Below, in pieces: positions 27,120 to 36,431 of a stretch of 56,964 bases of DNA. Every line of letters starts with the position of its first letter. The first letter of the stretch is position 1. Under the pieces are notes generated by a model that saw only the letters and a program-made list of their open reading frames with translations, had not been told where the DNA came from and made no database searches. Origin of the DNA: Methylobacterium ajmalii (lineage in GTDB: Bacteria > Pseudomonadota > Alphaproteobacteria > Rhizobiales > Beijerinckiaceae); the NCBI RefSeq assembly GCF_016613415.1, contig NZ_JACWCT010000118.1:1-56964 (forward strand), written 5' to 3'. The position numbers were made by a program, and so were the translations under genes.

Positions 27120-27131
27120 GCGGGGGCCTGC

Positions 27132-28400
27132 TCAGATTTCCCGGTGGACCGGCACCGGCTCGGGCGGCGTCTCGGGCCGCAGCGGGACGATGGCGGGGGT
27201 GAGCACCCGCTCGCGCAGGGCCTGCGGACCGAGCGTCAGGGCGAAGAAGTCGTACTCGCCGGGCAGGTCGTTGGCCATCAGGAACTGGAAATGCATGCGG
27301 AACGGCCGGAACGAGATCCGGCGGTAGACCTCCGTCACGATGATGTCGCGAAACTGCGTCGAGCGGATCACCGGGTTGCGGACCGGGCCGGCCGGGGTCT
27401 CGCCGAGGTCGCGGGCGGGGTTGAAGCCCGGGAAGTTCATCCAGTCCTGCGGCGCCTGGTAATCGGCCCAGACCATTCGGTCGGTGGTGACGAGGCTCAT
27501 CAGTTCGGCCCGCACGCCGCGGGCCCGCGGGTTGATGGCCACGAGGGGCAGCCCGGCCCCGAGGGTGAGGAGCGACAGGCGCGGGCCCGGCGCGCTCCCG
27601 GCGGTCGCGGGCAGGACCCGGGCGGCGACCTCGGCGGCGGTGAGCCCGCCGGAGGAATGGCCGACGATCAGGATCTCGTCGACCGCACCGGCCTTGTGGA
27701 TCCCGGCGACGTGGGCGGCAAACAGCGCGAGGCGGTCCTCGTAGTCCCGGCGCCAGCCGTTGCTGTGCTGCCAGTTGAACACCCAGTCGTTGATGAGCTG
27801 GCGCAGGAAGATCCGGTCGAGGAGCGGGGTCGCCGCCAGCACGAGGCCGATGCCGGCGAGCGCCCCGACGAGTCCCGCGGCGAGGCCCGGCAGCCAGCCG
27901 GCGGCGAGATGGGCGACGCCCTGGCCCAGCACGGCGGCGAGGGCGGCGAGGATCAGCGTCATGCCGAACGGGTAGAGGATGACGTTGCCGTACTTCCAGT
28001 TCAGCCCGTAGAGCCGGAAGAGCTTGCCGGTCGCCACGCCGTGCAGGATGCCGGCGGTGAGGAGCGCCATCGAGGCGATCAAGGGCCGGCGGAAATCCGC
28101 CCGCACGAGGTCGTCCCAGAGCAGGACCTCGTAGGTGGTGTGGGTCTCGGTGCCGGCCCGCCCGGTCTCCACGGTCCAGGTCTGGACCAGGCCGTCGGGG
28201 CGGGTCTCGGCCCGGGTGATGCTGCGCTTCGCGAGGTCGAAGCGCTTGGCGTAGCGGGTGAACTCGCGGGCGAACAGCGCACGGTAGCGCTTGCCCGCCT
28301 CGGGATCGTAGCCCGGCAGGTAGACGACGTGGCGCCGCCGCACCGGCCCGGGGGCCTGCGGCGCCAGGTCCGGCGGCGTGAAGCCGATCTGTGTGGTCAT
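27132..28400 (-). CDS. Membrane-associated alpha/beta hydrolase-like protein
   Basis: 422 residues. Begins with RRRHVVYLPGYDPEAGKRYR (an oxyanion-type strand), then two to four hydrophobic helices between about 108 and 200 ([49 protein letters not shown]), then the nucleophile elbow ILIVGHSSGGLTAAEVAA near 260 (Ser in GHSSG). A late Asp/His (VTTDRMVWADYQAP, FRMHFQFLMAN) could complete the triad. Topology is odd: the helices interrupt the hydrolase fold. Substrate unknown; lipid or ester is a guess. ATG at 28400; followed by the HAD gene. Confidence 0.8.
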   Translation of the reverse strand: MTTQIGFTPPDLAPQAPGPVRRRHVVYLPGYDPEAGKRYRALFAREFTRYAKRFDLAKRSITRAETRPDGLVQTWTVETGRAGTETHTTYEVLLWDDLVRADFRRPLIASMALLTAGILHGVATGKLFRLYGLNWKYGNVILYPFGMTLILAALAAVLGQGVAHLAAGWLPGLAAGLVGALAGIGLVLAATPLLDRIFLRQLINDWVFNWQHSNGWRRDYEDRLALFAAHVAGIHKAGAVDEILIVGHSSGGLTAAEVAARVLPATAGSAPGPRLSLLTLGAGLPLVAINPRARGVRAELMSLVTTDRMVWADYQAPQDWMNFPGFNPARDLGETPAGPVRNPVIRSTQFRDIIVTEVYRRISFRPFRMHFQFLMANDLPGEYDFFALTLGPQALRERVLTPAIVPLRPETPPEPVPVHREI

Positions 28401-28663
28401 CTCTGTCCCGCCATCCGCTCGTGCTCGGCCCCGTCCTGACCCGTGGCCGGTGCCCGCGCCGTCCTAAAGCCGTGATTTGGTAACCAGTGTCGTGGTTGGA
28501 CGACAGGACGAAGGACACGCCCCGGCCCGTCGCCGCCCTGTGTCTAGCGGGGAAGACGGCCCTAGGGGAGGGCTCCCGAAGCCACTGTGACACGCCGGCC
28601 ACGGACAGCGGTCCTCGACTCGGCTAGGGACCACTCTCAAGCGAAGGACGAGCAATCTCCCTG
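28401..28663. other. Divergent intergenic region without a gene
   Basis: 263 bases between the membrane hydrolase and the polysaccharide export gene. An AT-richer patch near 28478 contains TTGGTAACCA and nearby ACCAGTGTCGTGGT, small inverted repeats that could be operator sites. Nothing else is visible. Confidence 0.4.
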
Positions 28664-29833
28664 ATGCGCGCAATCCCGATCGCCCTGTGCACCGCGCTCG
28701 CGGTGTCGGGCTGCTCCAACTTCCTGCCAGCGGCCGGCCCCACGGCGAGCGCGGTGGAGACGGGCGCCGACGTGGCGACCGACCAGGGCCTGCTCGCCCG
28801 CTACGAGATCGTCGACGTCAACGCCGCGACGGTCGAGGCCCTGCGCGGCCGTCCCCTCGACAGCCTGCTCGCGTCCTTCGGCGACCGGCGTCCCTCCGTC
28901 GAGCCGGTCATCGGCGTCGGCGACACCGTGGCGGTGACGATCTACGAGGCCAGCACCGGCGGCCTGTTCTCCGGCTCACTGTCGATCGACCGGTTCTCCT
29001 CCGGCTCGAAATCGGCCACCATCCCGCCCCAGACCGTGACCCGCGACGGCGCCATCACGGTGCCGTATGCCGGCCGCATCCAGGTGGCGGGCAAGCGCGT
29101 CCAGGACGTCCAGACCCAGATCGAGCAGGAGCTCGCCGGCAAGGCGATCGAGCCGCAGGTCATCGTCACCGTCGTCCAGCCGACCAGCACCGCCGTGACG
29201 GTGACCGGCGAGGTGACGGCGGGCGCCCGCGTGCCGCTCTCCACCAAGGGCGACCGCCTGCTCGACGTGGTGGCGGGTGCGGGCGGCGTGCGCGCGGCCG
29301 TCTCCGAGACCTTCGTGCGGCTGTCGCGCGGCGGCACCACCGCGACGGTGCCGCTGACCGCCGTCGTCTCCAACCCGCGCGAGAACATCTTCCTGCGGCC
29401 GGGCGACACCCTCACCCTGGTGCGCGATCCCCAGACCTTCCTGGCGGTGGGTGCGCTCGGCGCGCAATCCGAGATCCCGTTCTCGGCCGAGGGCATCACG
29501 CTCGCCCAGGCGCTGGCCAAGGCCCGCGGCCTCTCGGACCTGCAGGCCGATCCGGCCGGCGTGTTCCTGTTCCGGTTCGAGCCGGCCTCGGTGGTGCGTC
29601 GCATGCGCCCGAACAGCCCGCTGCTCTCCTCGAACTTCGTGCCGGTGGTCTACCGGATCAACATGCGCGACCCCAACAGCCTGTTCGTCAGCCAGGCGTT
29701 CCGGATGCGCAACCGCGACCTCGTCTACGTCTCGAACGCCCCCTTCACGGAAGTCCAGAAGGTGCTCGGCGTGTTCTCGACGATCACGGCGCCGGTCTCG
29801 GCCGGCGCCTCGGTCTACGCCGGCGTCCGGTAA
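28664..29833 (+). CDS. Polysaccharide biosynthesis/export lipoprotein (Wza/OMA family)
   Basis: 389 residues. Signal peptide with lipobox ALAVSGCSN (lipidated Cys near 17). Poly_export domain at about 85-180 (EPVIGVGDTVAVTIYEAS, VTRDGAITVPYAGRIQVAG) and two SLBB-like units (VTGEVTAGARVPLSTKG; FLAVGALGAQSEIPFSAEG). Forms an outer-membrane/periplasmic channel for exopolysaccharide or capsule. C-terminus ends VFSTITAPVSAGASVYAGVR, which may be the membrane-spanning helix. The usual Wzc-type chain-length kinase and glycosyltransferases are not in the window, so it is an isolated export gene. ATG at 28664, with only a weak ribosome-binding site. Confidence 0.93.
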   Translation: MRAIPIALCTALAVSGCSNFLPAAGPTASAVETGADVATDQGLLARYEIVDVNAATVEALRGRPLDSLLASFGDRRPSVEPVIGVGDTVAVTIYEASTGGLFSGSLSIDRFSSGSKSATIPPQTVTRDGAITVPYAGRIQVAGKRVQDVQTQIEQELAGKAIEPQVIVTVVQPTSTAVTVTGEVTAGARVPLSTKGDRLLDVVAGAGGVRAAVSETFVRLSRGGTTATVPLTAVVSNPRENIFLRPGDTLTLVRDPQTFLAVGALGAQSEIPFSAEGITLAQALAKARGLSDLQADPAGVFLFRFEPASVVRRMRPNSPLLSSNFVPVVYRINMRDPNSLFVSQAFRMRNRDLVYVSNAPFTEVQKVLGVFSTITAPVSAGASVYAGVR

Positions 29834-29871
29834 GGGCGATCGGGCGGGCGCCCGGCGCCCGCCCTTCGCGT

Positions 29872-30840
29872 TCAGGCCGTCGCGACCCGCACCGGCGTGC
29901 CCCGCCGCCAGGCCGCGATCGCCTCGACGGTGTCCTCGTAGAACATCCGGAACGTGCTGTCGGTGACGTAGCCGAGATGCGGGGTCAGCACCGCGTTCGG
30001 CAGGCTCCGCAGCGGATGGTCCGCAGGCAGCGGCTCGCGGTCGAACACGTCGAGCCCGGCCCGGATCCGGCCTTGCGCCAAGGCCGCCACCAGCGCCGCC
30101 TCGTCGATCAGCGGTCCGCGCGAGGTGTTGACCAGGATCGCGCCCGGGCGCATCCGGGCGATCTCAGTCGGCCCGACGATCCCGCGGGTCGAGGGCGCCA
30201 GCACCATGTGCAGGCTGATCACGTCGCTCTCCGCGAACAAAGCGTCGCGGGTGGCCAGCGCCGCGCCGCCGGCCTCCGCCCGCTCGGGCGTCAGGTTCGG
30301 GCTCCAGGCCGTTACCCGCATGCCGAGCGCGCGGCCCACCGCCGCGACCCGGGCGCCGATCCGCCCGAGCCCGACGAGGCCGAGGGTACGCCCCTCCAGT
30401 CCCTCGCCCAGCGTCTCCTGCCAGCGCCCCTGCGCCATGTTGGCGAATTCCCGCGGCAGGGCGCGGGCGCAGGCCAGCATCAGGGCGACCGTCAATTCGG
30501 CGGTGGCGATCCCGCCCTCGCCGTTGCGTGTGTTGCAGACGGTGACGCCGCGGGCCTGGAGCGCCGCGGTATCGACCGAGGGGTTGCGCCCGCCGGTGAA
30601 CACCACGAGCTTCAAGGCGGGGAGGGCGGCGGCCAGGCCCGCGTCGAGCGGCATGCGCTCGCGCATCAGGCAGAGCACGTCGTAGGGGGCGAGCCGCGCG
30701 GCGGCCTCCGCCGCCGGCACCGGCTCGTGAAAGAAATCCACCGCCACGTCGGGACCGAGGCCGGCCCAGTCGGCGAGCCCCGCCGCCACGCCCTGGTAAT
30801 CGTCGAGCACCGCGACCCGGATGCCGTGAGAGTGTGTCAT
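29872..30840 (-). CDS. D-2-hydroxyacid dehydrogenase family protein
   Basis: 322 residues. NAD(P)-binding GLVGLGRIGARVAAVG near 152; catalytic Arg in VNTSRGPLIDE near 236, Glu in DVFDREPLP near 265 and His in LTPHLGYVT near 284, so all catalytic residues are in place. Starts IRVAVLDDYQGVAAGLADW, typical of the plant/rhizobial subgroup related to phosphoglycerate dehydrogenases. Substrate unknown. ATG at 30840. Convergent with the export lipoprotein gene and divergent from the LivK-like gene. Confidence 0.92.
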   Translation of the reverse strand: MTHSHGIRVAVLDDYQGVAAGLADWAGLGPDVAVDFFHEPVPAAEAAARLAPYDVLCLMRERMPLDAGLAAALPALKLVVFTGGRNPSVDTAALQARGVTVCNTRNGEGGIATAELTVALMLACARALPREFANMAQGRWQETLGEGLEGRTLGLVGLGRIGARVAAVGRALGMRVTAWSPNLTPERAEAGGAALATRDALFAESDVISLHMVLAPSTRGIVGPTEIARMRPGAILVNTSRGPLIDEAALVAALAQGRIRAGLDVFDREPLPADHPLRSLPNAVLTPHLGYVTDSTFRMFYEDTVEAIAAWRRGTPVRVATA

Positions 30841-31104
30841 CGCGCGCGTCCTCCTGTTGATCCGTCCCTATCCCGGCGCCGGCGGGCATTCCAGCCGCGC
30901 CGTCCGTGCTATGCTTCTCGCCGCACCCTGACGCGTCGCGGCCCCCTTGCGCCCCCGCGGGCTCGCGCCCGATAGAGCGGGCGGTCGGCCAAGCCCGTCG
31001 GTCTCGCCGGACAAGGGGGCTGCGGTCGTGCTAAGCGGCCGGCGAGACGCCGAGGAAGCCGAGCCGGAGGTCGGAGTGGGTCGTTGCATGCGGGAGCGCC
31101 GGGG

Positions 31105-32214
31105 ATGACGCGCACCAGGGCCGTCGCCGCCCTGTGGCTGGCGATCGGGGCGCTCGTGACCGGGGCGGGACCGGCCCGGGCCGACGTGACCGTCGGGGTC
31201 GCGGTTCCGCGCACCGGCGCGGTCGCGGGGATCGGCGAGCAGGTGCTCCAGGGCGTGCAGGCCGCCGTGCGCGACGCCAACGCCCGCGGGGGCATCAGCG
31301 GCGAGCCGATCGTGCTCGACGTGCAGGACGATGCCTGCGACCCGGGCCAGGCGATGGCGGTGGCGGAGCGCTTCGTGCGCGCCGGCGTGCGGCTGGTGAT
31401 CGGGCACGTCTGCTCGAGCGCCTCGCTCGCCGCCTCCGACGTCTACGCGGCGGCCGGCGCCGTGATGATCAGCCCGGCCTCCAACGCCGCGCGCCTGACC
31501 GACCGCGGCCTGCCGACCATCTTCCGGGTCTCGGGGCGGGAGGACGACCAGGGCCGGCTCTCGGCCACGGTCCTGGCCGAGCGCTTCCGCGACAAGAAGA
31601 TCGCGATCCTCTACGACGACACGCCGCTGTCGCGGAACCTCGCCGAGTCGACCAAGGGCAACCTCAACAAGATCGGTCAGAACGAGACCCTGTTCGCCGC
31701 GATCGTGCCCGGGCAGACCGACGACGCGGCGCTGATCAAGCGCCTGCAGGGCGCGGGGATCGAGGTGGTCTATTACGGCGGCCACTACCAGGAGATGGGC
31801 AAGCTGGTGCGCAAGGCCGCGGAAGCGGGCTTCCGCCCGCAATGGTTCGGCACCTCGGGCATCGCCACCAAGGAGTTCGGCGCGCTCGCCGGCCCGGCGA
31901 GCGACGGCGTGCTGATGACCTTCAATCCGGACCTGCGCCGCAAGCCCGAGGCGGCCGCCGCCGTGAAGGCGCTGCAGGCCGACGGGATCGATCCCGCCGG
32001 TTTCACCCTCTACGGCTACGCCGCGCTCCAGGCGCTTGTCGAGGCCGGCAACTTCGCCAAGTCGACCGACCCGAAGGCCATTGCCGAGACGCTCCATTCC
32101 GAGCGCTTCACCCTGGTGCTCGGCAATGTCGGCTTCGACCAGAAGGGCGACGTCACGGCACCCGGCTACGTGCTCTACGTCTGGCGCGACGGCGTGTTCA
32201 CCTACGCGAATTGA
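31105..32214 (+). CDS. Branched-chain amino-acid-type ABC substrate-binding protein (LivK-like), orphan
   Basis: 369 residues with signal peptide (MTRTRAVAALWLAIGALVTG, cleavage near GPARA). Type I periplasmic binding fold: VTVGVAVPRTGAVAGIGEQV, GHVCSSASLAASDVYAAAG and MISPASNAARLTDRG are the ligand-contact loops of LivJ/LivK proteins; two Cys (DDAC, HVC) form the conserved disulfide. ATG at 31105 has GGGAG 8 bases upstream, better than the upstream TTG. No LivHMGF genes nearby, so it must use a transporter elsewhere. Its 3' end overlaps the convergent PhzF-family gene by 17 bases. The gap 30841-31104 shows no further gene. Confidence 0.93.
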   Translation: MTRTRAVAALWLAIGALVTGAGPARADVTVGVAVPRTGAVAGIGEQVLQGVQAAVRDANARGGISGEPIVLDVQDDACDPGQAMAVAERFVRAGVRLVIGHVCSSASLAASDVYAAAGAVMISPASNAARLTDRGLPTIFRVSGREDDQGRLSATVLAERFRDKKIAILYDDTPLSRNLAESTKGNLNKIGQNETLFAAIVPGQTDDAALIKRLQGAGIEVVYYGGHYQEMGKLVRKAAEAGFRPQWFGTSGIATKEFGALAGPASDGVLMTFNPDLRRKPEAAAAVKALQADGIDPAGFTLYGYAALQALVEAGNFAKSTDPKAIAETLHSERFTLVLGNVGFDQKGDVTAPGYVLYVWRDGVFTYAN

Positions 32215-33049
32215 GGTCGAGGGGGAGGACCCCTTCCGCCACCGTGAGGGTGCGGCCGCCGATCCAGTCGGCGCCGTCGTAATCGACGAAGATCCGGCCG
32301 CGGCGGCCGAGCTTGGTACCTTGCGCGGCGACGTAGGGCCCCGCGGCGCGGCCGGTCTCGCGCAGCCAGCCCGCCACCGCCGCGTTGAAGCTGCCGGTCA
32401 CCGGATCCTCGACCAGCGCGCCGGCGCCGCCGTCGAACAGGGTGCGGATCTCCCAGGCCACGTCTGCGCCCGGAGCGTGGGCACCGACGAGGCCGACATC
32501 GATCCGGCCCTCGATCCGTCGGACCGGCTCGACCGCCAGCACCTCCTCGGCCGAGGCCAGCATCACCCCGACCCAGCCCGGGCCGTTGTCGCACCAGCGC
32601 GCCTCGACGACCCGCTCGGGCGCGATGCGCAGCACCGCCAGGATCTCCCGCATCAGGGCATCGTCCACGGGCCCCTCGCGCAAGAGCTTCGGCGCCGCGA
32701 AGGCCAGGCGGCCGGCCTCCTGCCGGATCGGCACGAGGCCGGTCCCGCATTCCTGGACGATCCGCCCATCCCGGCGCGGCACGCCGCCGGACGCCAGCCA
32801 GGCGTGGCAGGCGCCCAGCGTCGGATGGCCGGCGAACGGCAATTCGTGCGCGAGGGTGAAGATGCGTGCCCGGTAATCGGCCCCCGGATCGGTCGGCGGC
32901 AGCAGGAAGACCGTCTCCGACAGGTTGAACCACCGGGTCATCGCCTGCATCGTCGCGGTGTCGGGCTCGACCCCGCTCACCACGGCGAGCGGGTTGCCGG
33001 TGAAGGCGTCGTCGTGAAAGACATCGATCAGGGCGAAGCGGGCGGTCAT
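32198..33049 (-). CDS. PhzF-family isomerase/epimerase-like protein
   Basis: 283 residues with the diaminopimelate-epimerase-like fold. Start FALIDVFHDDAFTGNPLAVV, followed by the conserved SETVFLLPP glutamate region near 45, TLAHELPFAGHPTLGACHAW and the second-domain EDPVTGSFNAAVAGWLRE. Phenazine synthesis is not implied; most PhzF relatives have unknown substrates. ATG at 33049 chosen because the 46 residues upstream are out of character. It lies 134 bases after matB on the same strand, so read-through from the malonate operon is possible but a hairpin lies between. Confidence 0.9.
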   Translation of the reverse strand: MTARFALIDVFHDDAFTGNPLAVVSGVEPDTATMQAMTRWFNLSETVFLLPPTDPGADYRARIFTLAHELPFAGHPTLGACHAWLASGGVPRRDGRIVQECGTGLVPIRQEAGRLAFAAPKLLREGPVDDALMREILAVLRIAPERVVEARWCDNGPGWVGVMLASAEEVLAVEPVRRIEGRIDVGLVGAHAPGADVAWEIRTLFDGGAGALVEDPVTGSFNAAVAGWLRETGRAAGPYVAAQGTKLGRRGRIFVDYDGADWIGGRTLTVAEGVLPLDLNSRR

Positions 33050-33117
33050 GGATCGGGCCTCCGGGCGGCGGCTGGTGCCGCCGCGGATCGGTTTGCCCGA
33101 TTCTCTCGCTCTCTCAC

Positions 33118-33138
33118 ACCCTGAACCTCCTTCAGGGT
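33118..33138 (-). terminator. Hairpin after matB
   Basis: ACCCTGAA-CCTCC-TTCAGGGT: perfect 8-base stem and 5-base loop, 46 bases beyond the matB stop. No T-run on the minus strand, so it is a possible rather than certain terminator of the malonate operon. Confidence 0.45.
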
Positions 33139-33183
33139 CAGCCGATCTCCGATCGTCAACATCTCGGGATGCGGTCGCCGGTA

Positions 33184-34707
33184 TCAACCCTCGTACAACC
33201 CCTTGTGCGTCTCGCGCAGCAAGTTCTTTTGCACCTTGCCCATTGTGTTACGCGGCAGTTCTTCGGCAACGATGACGCGCTTGGGCAACTTGAACTTGGC
33301 GAGCCGGCTCTCGAGGGCCGAGAGGATGGCCGCCTCGCTCGGGGCTTCCGCCCCGCGCGGCACCACCACCGCCGTGACGCCCTCGCCGAAATCCGGATGG
33401 GGCACGCCGATCACCGCCGATTCGAGCACGCCGGGCAGCCCGTCGATCTCGGTCTCGACCTCCTTCGGGTAGACGTTGAAGCCGCCGGTGATGATCAGGT
33501 CCTTGCCGCGCCCGACGATGTGGACGTAGCCGCGCGGATCGACCTTGCCGAGGTCGCCGGTGATGAAGAACCCGTCGGCCTTGAACTCGGCGGCGGTCTT
33601 CTCCGGCATGCGCCAGTAGCCCTTGAACACGTTGGGGCCGCGCACCTCGATCATCCCGACCTGGTCGGCTTCCATCGCCCGGCCGGTCTCCGGGTCGACC
33701 ACCCGCAGCGAGACGCCCGGCAGCGGGAACCCGACCGTGCCGGCGACCCGGTCGCCGTCATAGGGGTTCGACGTGCTCATGTTGGTCTCGGTCATGCCGT
33801 AGCGCTCGAGGATCGCGTGGCCGGTCTTCTCCTGCCACTCGCGATGGGTCTCGGCGAGCAGCGGCGCCGAGCCGGAGACGAACAGGCGCATGCCGGCGGC
33901 CGCCTCGCGGGTCAGGCCCGGTTCCTTCAGCAGGCGGGTGTAGAAGGTCGGCACGCCCATCAGCGCGGTTGCGCGGCCCATCAGCGACAGGATCCGCGGC
34001 GGATCGAGCTTGGGCAAAAAGATCATCGCCGCACCCGACATCAGCACCGTGTTGGTGGCGACGAACAGGCCGTGGGTGTGGAACACCGGAAGCGCGTGGA
34101 TCAGCACGTCGTCCGGCGTGAAGCGCCAGTACTCGACCAGCGTGAGCGCGTTCGACGACAGGTTGTCGTGGGTCAGCATCGCGCCCTTCGAGCGCCCGGT
34201 GGTGCCCGACGTGTAGAGGATCGCCGCGAGATCGTCGGGGCTGCGAGCCACGTCGGCGAAGTCGCCGGTCTGGCCGGCGGCCTCGGCCGCGATCGTGCCC
34301 TCGCCCTCGGCGTCGAGGGTGCCCACCTGCTTGACGCCGGCCTGCTCCGCCACGGGTTTCAGCGCGTCGAGCTTGCCCGGATCGCAGACGAACAGGGCCG
34401 GCTCGGCGTCGCCGAGGAAATAGGCGATCTCGGCCGGGGTGTAGCCGGTGTTGAGCGGCAGGAAGACCGCGCCGGCCCGCACGCAGCCGAGATAGAGCGC
34501 GATCACCGCCGGGCTCTTCTCGACCTGTACCGCCACCCGGTCCCCGGGCGCGACGCCGAGGCCGACCAGCGCCGCGGCGTAGCGGCCGGATTCGGCGACG
34601 AGATCCGCGTAGCTCCAGCGCAGGCCCTCGGGTGTCTCGAGGAACGTTTTTCCAGCCGGATCGGCGGGGAGACGGGAGCGGACGATGTCGAAGAAGTGGT
34701 TGGACAT
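33184..34707 (-). CDS. matB: Malonyl-CoA synthetase (malonate-CoA ligase)
   Basis: 507 residues, ANL superfamily. P-loop-like ILYTSGTTGRSKGAMLTHDN near 158, motif GSAPLLAETHREWQ, A5 motif ILERYGMTETNMSTSNPYDG, A8 hinge GYWRMPEKT...ITGDLGKVD and the catalytic Lys in LPRNTMGKVQKNLLR near 490. The Arg in the ERYGMTET-SNPYDGDRV region matches malonate-specific MatB proteins. It makes malonyl-CoA from malonate, ATP and CoA, supplying MatA. ATG at 34707 preferred to a TTG 15 bases upstream. Last gene of a matPQMAB-type cluster. Confidence 0.93.
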   Translation of the reverse strand: MSNHFFDIVRSRLPADPAGKTFLETPEGLRWSYADLVAESGRYAAALVGLGVAPGDRVAVQVEKSPAVIALYLGCVRAGAVFLPLNTGYTPAEIAYFLGDAEPALFVCDPGKLDALKPVAEQAGVKQVGTLDAEGEGTIAAEAAGQTGDFADVARSPDDLAAILYTSGTTGRSKGAMLTHDNLSSNALTLVEYWRFTPDDVLIHALPVFHTHGLFVATNTVLMSGAAMIFLPKLDPPRILSLMGRATALMGVPTFYTRLLKEPGLTREAAAGMRLFVSGSAPLLAETHREWQEKTGHAILERYGMTETNMSTSNPYDGDRVAGTVGFPLPGVSLRVVDPETGRAMEADQVGMIEVRGPNVFKGYWRMPEKTAAEFKADGFFITGDLGKVDPRGYVHIVGRGKDLIITGGFNVYPKEVETEIDGLPGVLESAVIGVPHPDFGEGVTAVVVPRGAEAPSEAAILSALESRLAKFKLPKRVIVAEELPRNTMGKVQKNLLRETHKGLYEG

Positions 34708-34770
34708 GGGAGGACTCTTCAATCGTCGGCGAGATGGCGGCCACGCCGTCCACTCGAAGAACGGGGGGTG

Positions 34771-34860
34771 TCTCCTCTCCCTGCAACGAAGTCGGGCCCG
34801 CCCGACTTCGTTGCTTGTTTGCAGATCCCGGGCACGCCAGGGATCTGTCGGGAGAGGGGA
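34771..34860. repeat. Palindromic element between matA and matB
   Basis: Termini TCTCCTCTCCC and GGGAGAGGGGA are inverted (one mismatch). Inside are two hairpins: GCAACGAAGTCGGGC (34783-34797) with GCCCGACTTCGTTGC (34800-34814), a 15-base arm and 2-base loop, and CAGATCCC/GGGATCTG (34822-34829, 34840-34847). It splits the malonate operon and could attenuate or process the matA-matB transcript. Its termini match those of the 16181-16378 element. Confidence 0.75.
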
Positions 34861-34867
34861 ATGCTCT

Positions 34868-36274
34868 CTACGCTTCCGCCAGCGCCACCGACCGGGCCGG
34901 CGGCAGGTTCTGGCGCAATTCGCGGTTGACGGTGAGGGAGGCCGAGACCGTGCCGAGATTGGCGTAGGTCTCGTGGTTCTTCTCGATCGCCGCGAGGTCG
35001 TAGAGGTAGTTCACCATCAGGCCGTGGCCTTGCGACAGGCCCTTGGGCGAGACGTCGCCCAGGAAGTTCAGCCGCTCCAGCCGGGCGCCGTTGCCGAGGT
35101 GGAAGCGGGCCACCGGGTCGACCGGCTTGCCGCGCGGGGTCTTGGCGCGCAGGAAGTAGTAGGCGGCGGCCGGCAGCAGGGCCTTCTTCACCGCGTCGGC
35201 CTTGGCCTTGTCGGTGTGCCAGTCGGGCTGGTCGAGGGCGCGCAGGATCTCGACATCCTCGCGGGTCAGCCCCTGCGGCGCGTCGGCCCGGCGCTCGCGG
35301 TCGAGCCAGGCGCGGAAGCCCGGCACCGGCGAGAGCGTCACGAAGGTCTTGAGCGCCGGCATCTCGCGGCAGAGGTCCTCGACCACCTGCTTGATCAGGA
35401 AGTTGCCGAAGGTGATGCCGGCCAGCCCCTTCTGGCAGTTCGAGATCGAGTAGAAGATCGCGGTCGTCGCCTCGCGGGTGTCGGTGTGCCGGCGTTCGTG
35501 GGCGAGGATCGGGTCGATCGCCGCCGCGATGGCGGTGGTGAGCGCCACCTCGACGAAGATCAGCGGCTCGTCGAGGAGCGCCGGGTGGAAGAAGGCGAAG
35601 CAGCGCCGGTCCGGCGGCTCGATGCGCCGGCGCAGGTCGTCCCAGCCCGAGATCGCGTGCACCGCCTCGTAGCGGATGATCTTTTCCAGGATGTGGGCCG
35701 GGGTGGTCCAGTCGATCCGGCGCAGCACCAGGAAGCCGCGGTTGAACCACGAGGCGAACAGGTGCTCGAAGTCGGAATCGAGGCTGTCGACGGCCTCCGC
35801 CAGCGCCGCATCCGGCTTGTCGGCCTTGCGGGCGGCGTCGCGCAGCAAAAACAGGTCCTCGCGCATCCGCACCAACGCGATGGTGCCGTCGCGGGCGAGG
35901 TTGAGCCGGCGGATCAGCTCCTGCGAGCGCGGCTCGGCCGCCTCGTGCAGCCGGCCCAGCGTGGCGCGGGACGGCGCCTTCTCGTAGGCCGCGATGGCGC
36001 TGCCGACCGCGTCGTGGTCGGCCCCGAACTCGAGGGCGATCCGGCGCAGGAAGTCGTGCCGGTCGGATCGGCCGAAGCTGTCGTAGCGGTCGAGGATGAT
36101 GCGGGCGAGCGCGACCCCGGAGGCCTCGCCGCGTCGCGAGATCAGGTCCTCGCAGAGCTTCACCACCTCGGCGACGCTCGCCTTGGCGGGGTCGTCGCGG
36201 CCGAAGGCGATCAGCCCGCGGCCCCGGTCCGAGATGCTCTGGAGGAGGTCGCCGAGGAACGAGATCGCCGCCAT
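34868..36274 (-). CDS. matA: Malonyl-CoA decarboxylase
   Basis: 468 residues, the full eukaryotic/rhizobial-type decarboxylase. N-terminal helical domain (about 1-170), then the GNAT-like catalytic domain: HPALLDEPLIFVEVALT near 275, IFYSISNCQKGLAGI, KTFVTLSPVPGFRAWL near 340 and the C-terminal VARFHLGNGARLERLNF with the catalytic His. Converts malonyl-CoA to acetyl-CoA and CO2. ATG at 36274; AAGG a few bases upstream. Between matM (157-base gap) and matB (160-base gap with a palindromic element). It uses malonyl-CoA made by MatB. Confidence 0.94.
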   Translation of the reverse strand: MAAISFLGDLLQSISDRGRGLIAFGRDDPAKASVAEVVKLCEDLISRRGEASGVALARIILDRYDSFGRSDRHDFLRRIALEFGADHDAVGSAIAAYEKAPSRATLGRLHEAAEPRSQELIRRLNLARDGTIALVRMREDLFLLRDAARKADKPDAALAEAVDSLDSDFEHLFASWFNRGFLVLRRIDWTTPAHILEKIIRYEAVHAISGWDDLRRRIEPPDRRCFAFFHPALLDEPLIFVEVALTTAIAAAIDPILAHERRHTDTREATTAIFYSISNCQKGLAGITFGNFLIKQVVEDLCREMPALKTFVTLSPVPGFRAWLDRERRADAPQGLTREDVEILRALDQPDWHTDKAKADAVKKALLPAAAYYFLRAKTPRGKPVDPVARFHLGNGARLERLNFLGDVSPKGLSQGHGLMVNYLYDLAAIEKNHETYANLGTVSASLTVNRELRQNLPPARSVALAEA

Positions 36275-36431
36275 GGAGCCTTGCTCACCATCGGGTTGCC
36301 GGGGACGGCCGCGCGCAACCCGCGCACCGCCCGGCGTTAGATAGGGCTCCGCTGCGTCAGCGGAGGGGAGGACGGAGCGCCGCCGGGTGTCGCGGACGGG
36401 CTCCGGCGGCGGTCCCTGCATGGTGGCGCCC

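Noticed and set aside
26269..28602. A 777-codon minus-strand frame over the HAD and membrane hydrolase genes
   Set aside because: Out of frame with both real genes and dominated by Arg, Pro and Ala; no motif.
32198..33049. Phenazine biosynthesis gene
   Set aside because: PhzF-fold proteins are widespread with unrelated roles and no other phenazine genes are present.
6926..34860. CRISPR array from the repeated palindromes
   Set aside because: The repeats are few, far apart, variable in length and not spaced by uniform unique spacers; no cas genes.
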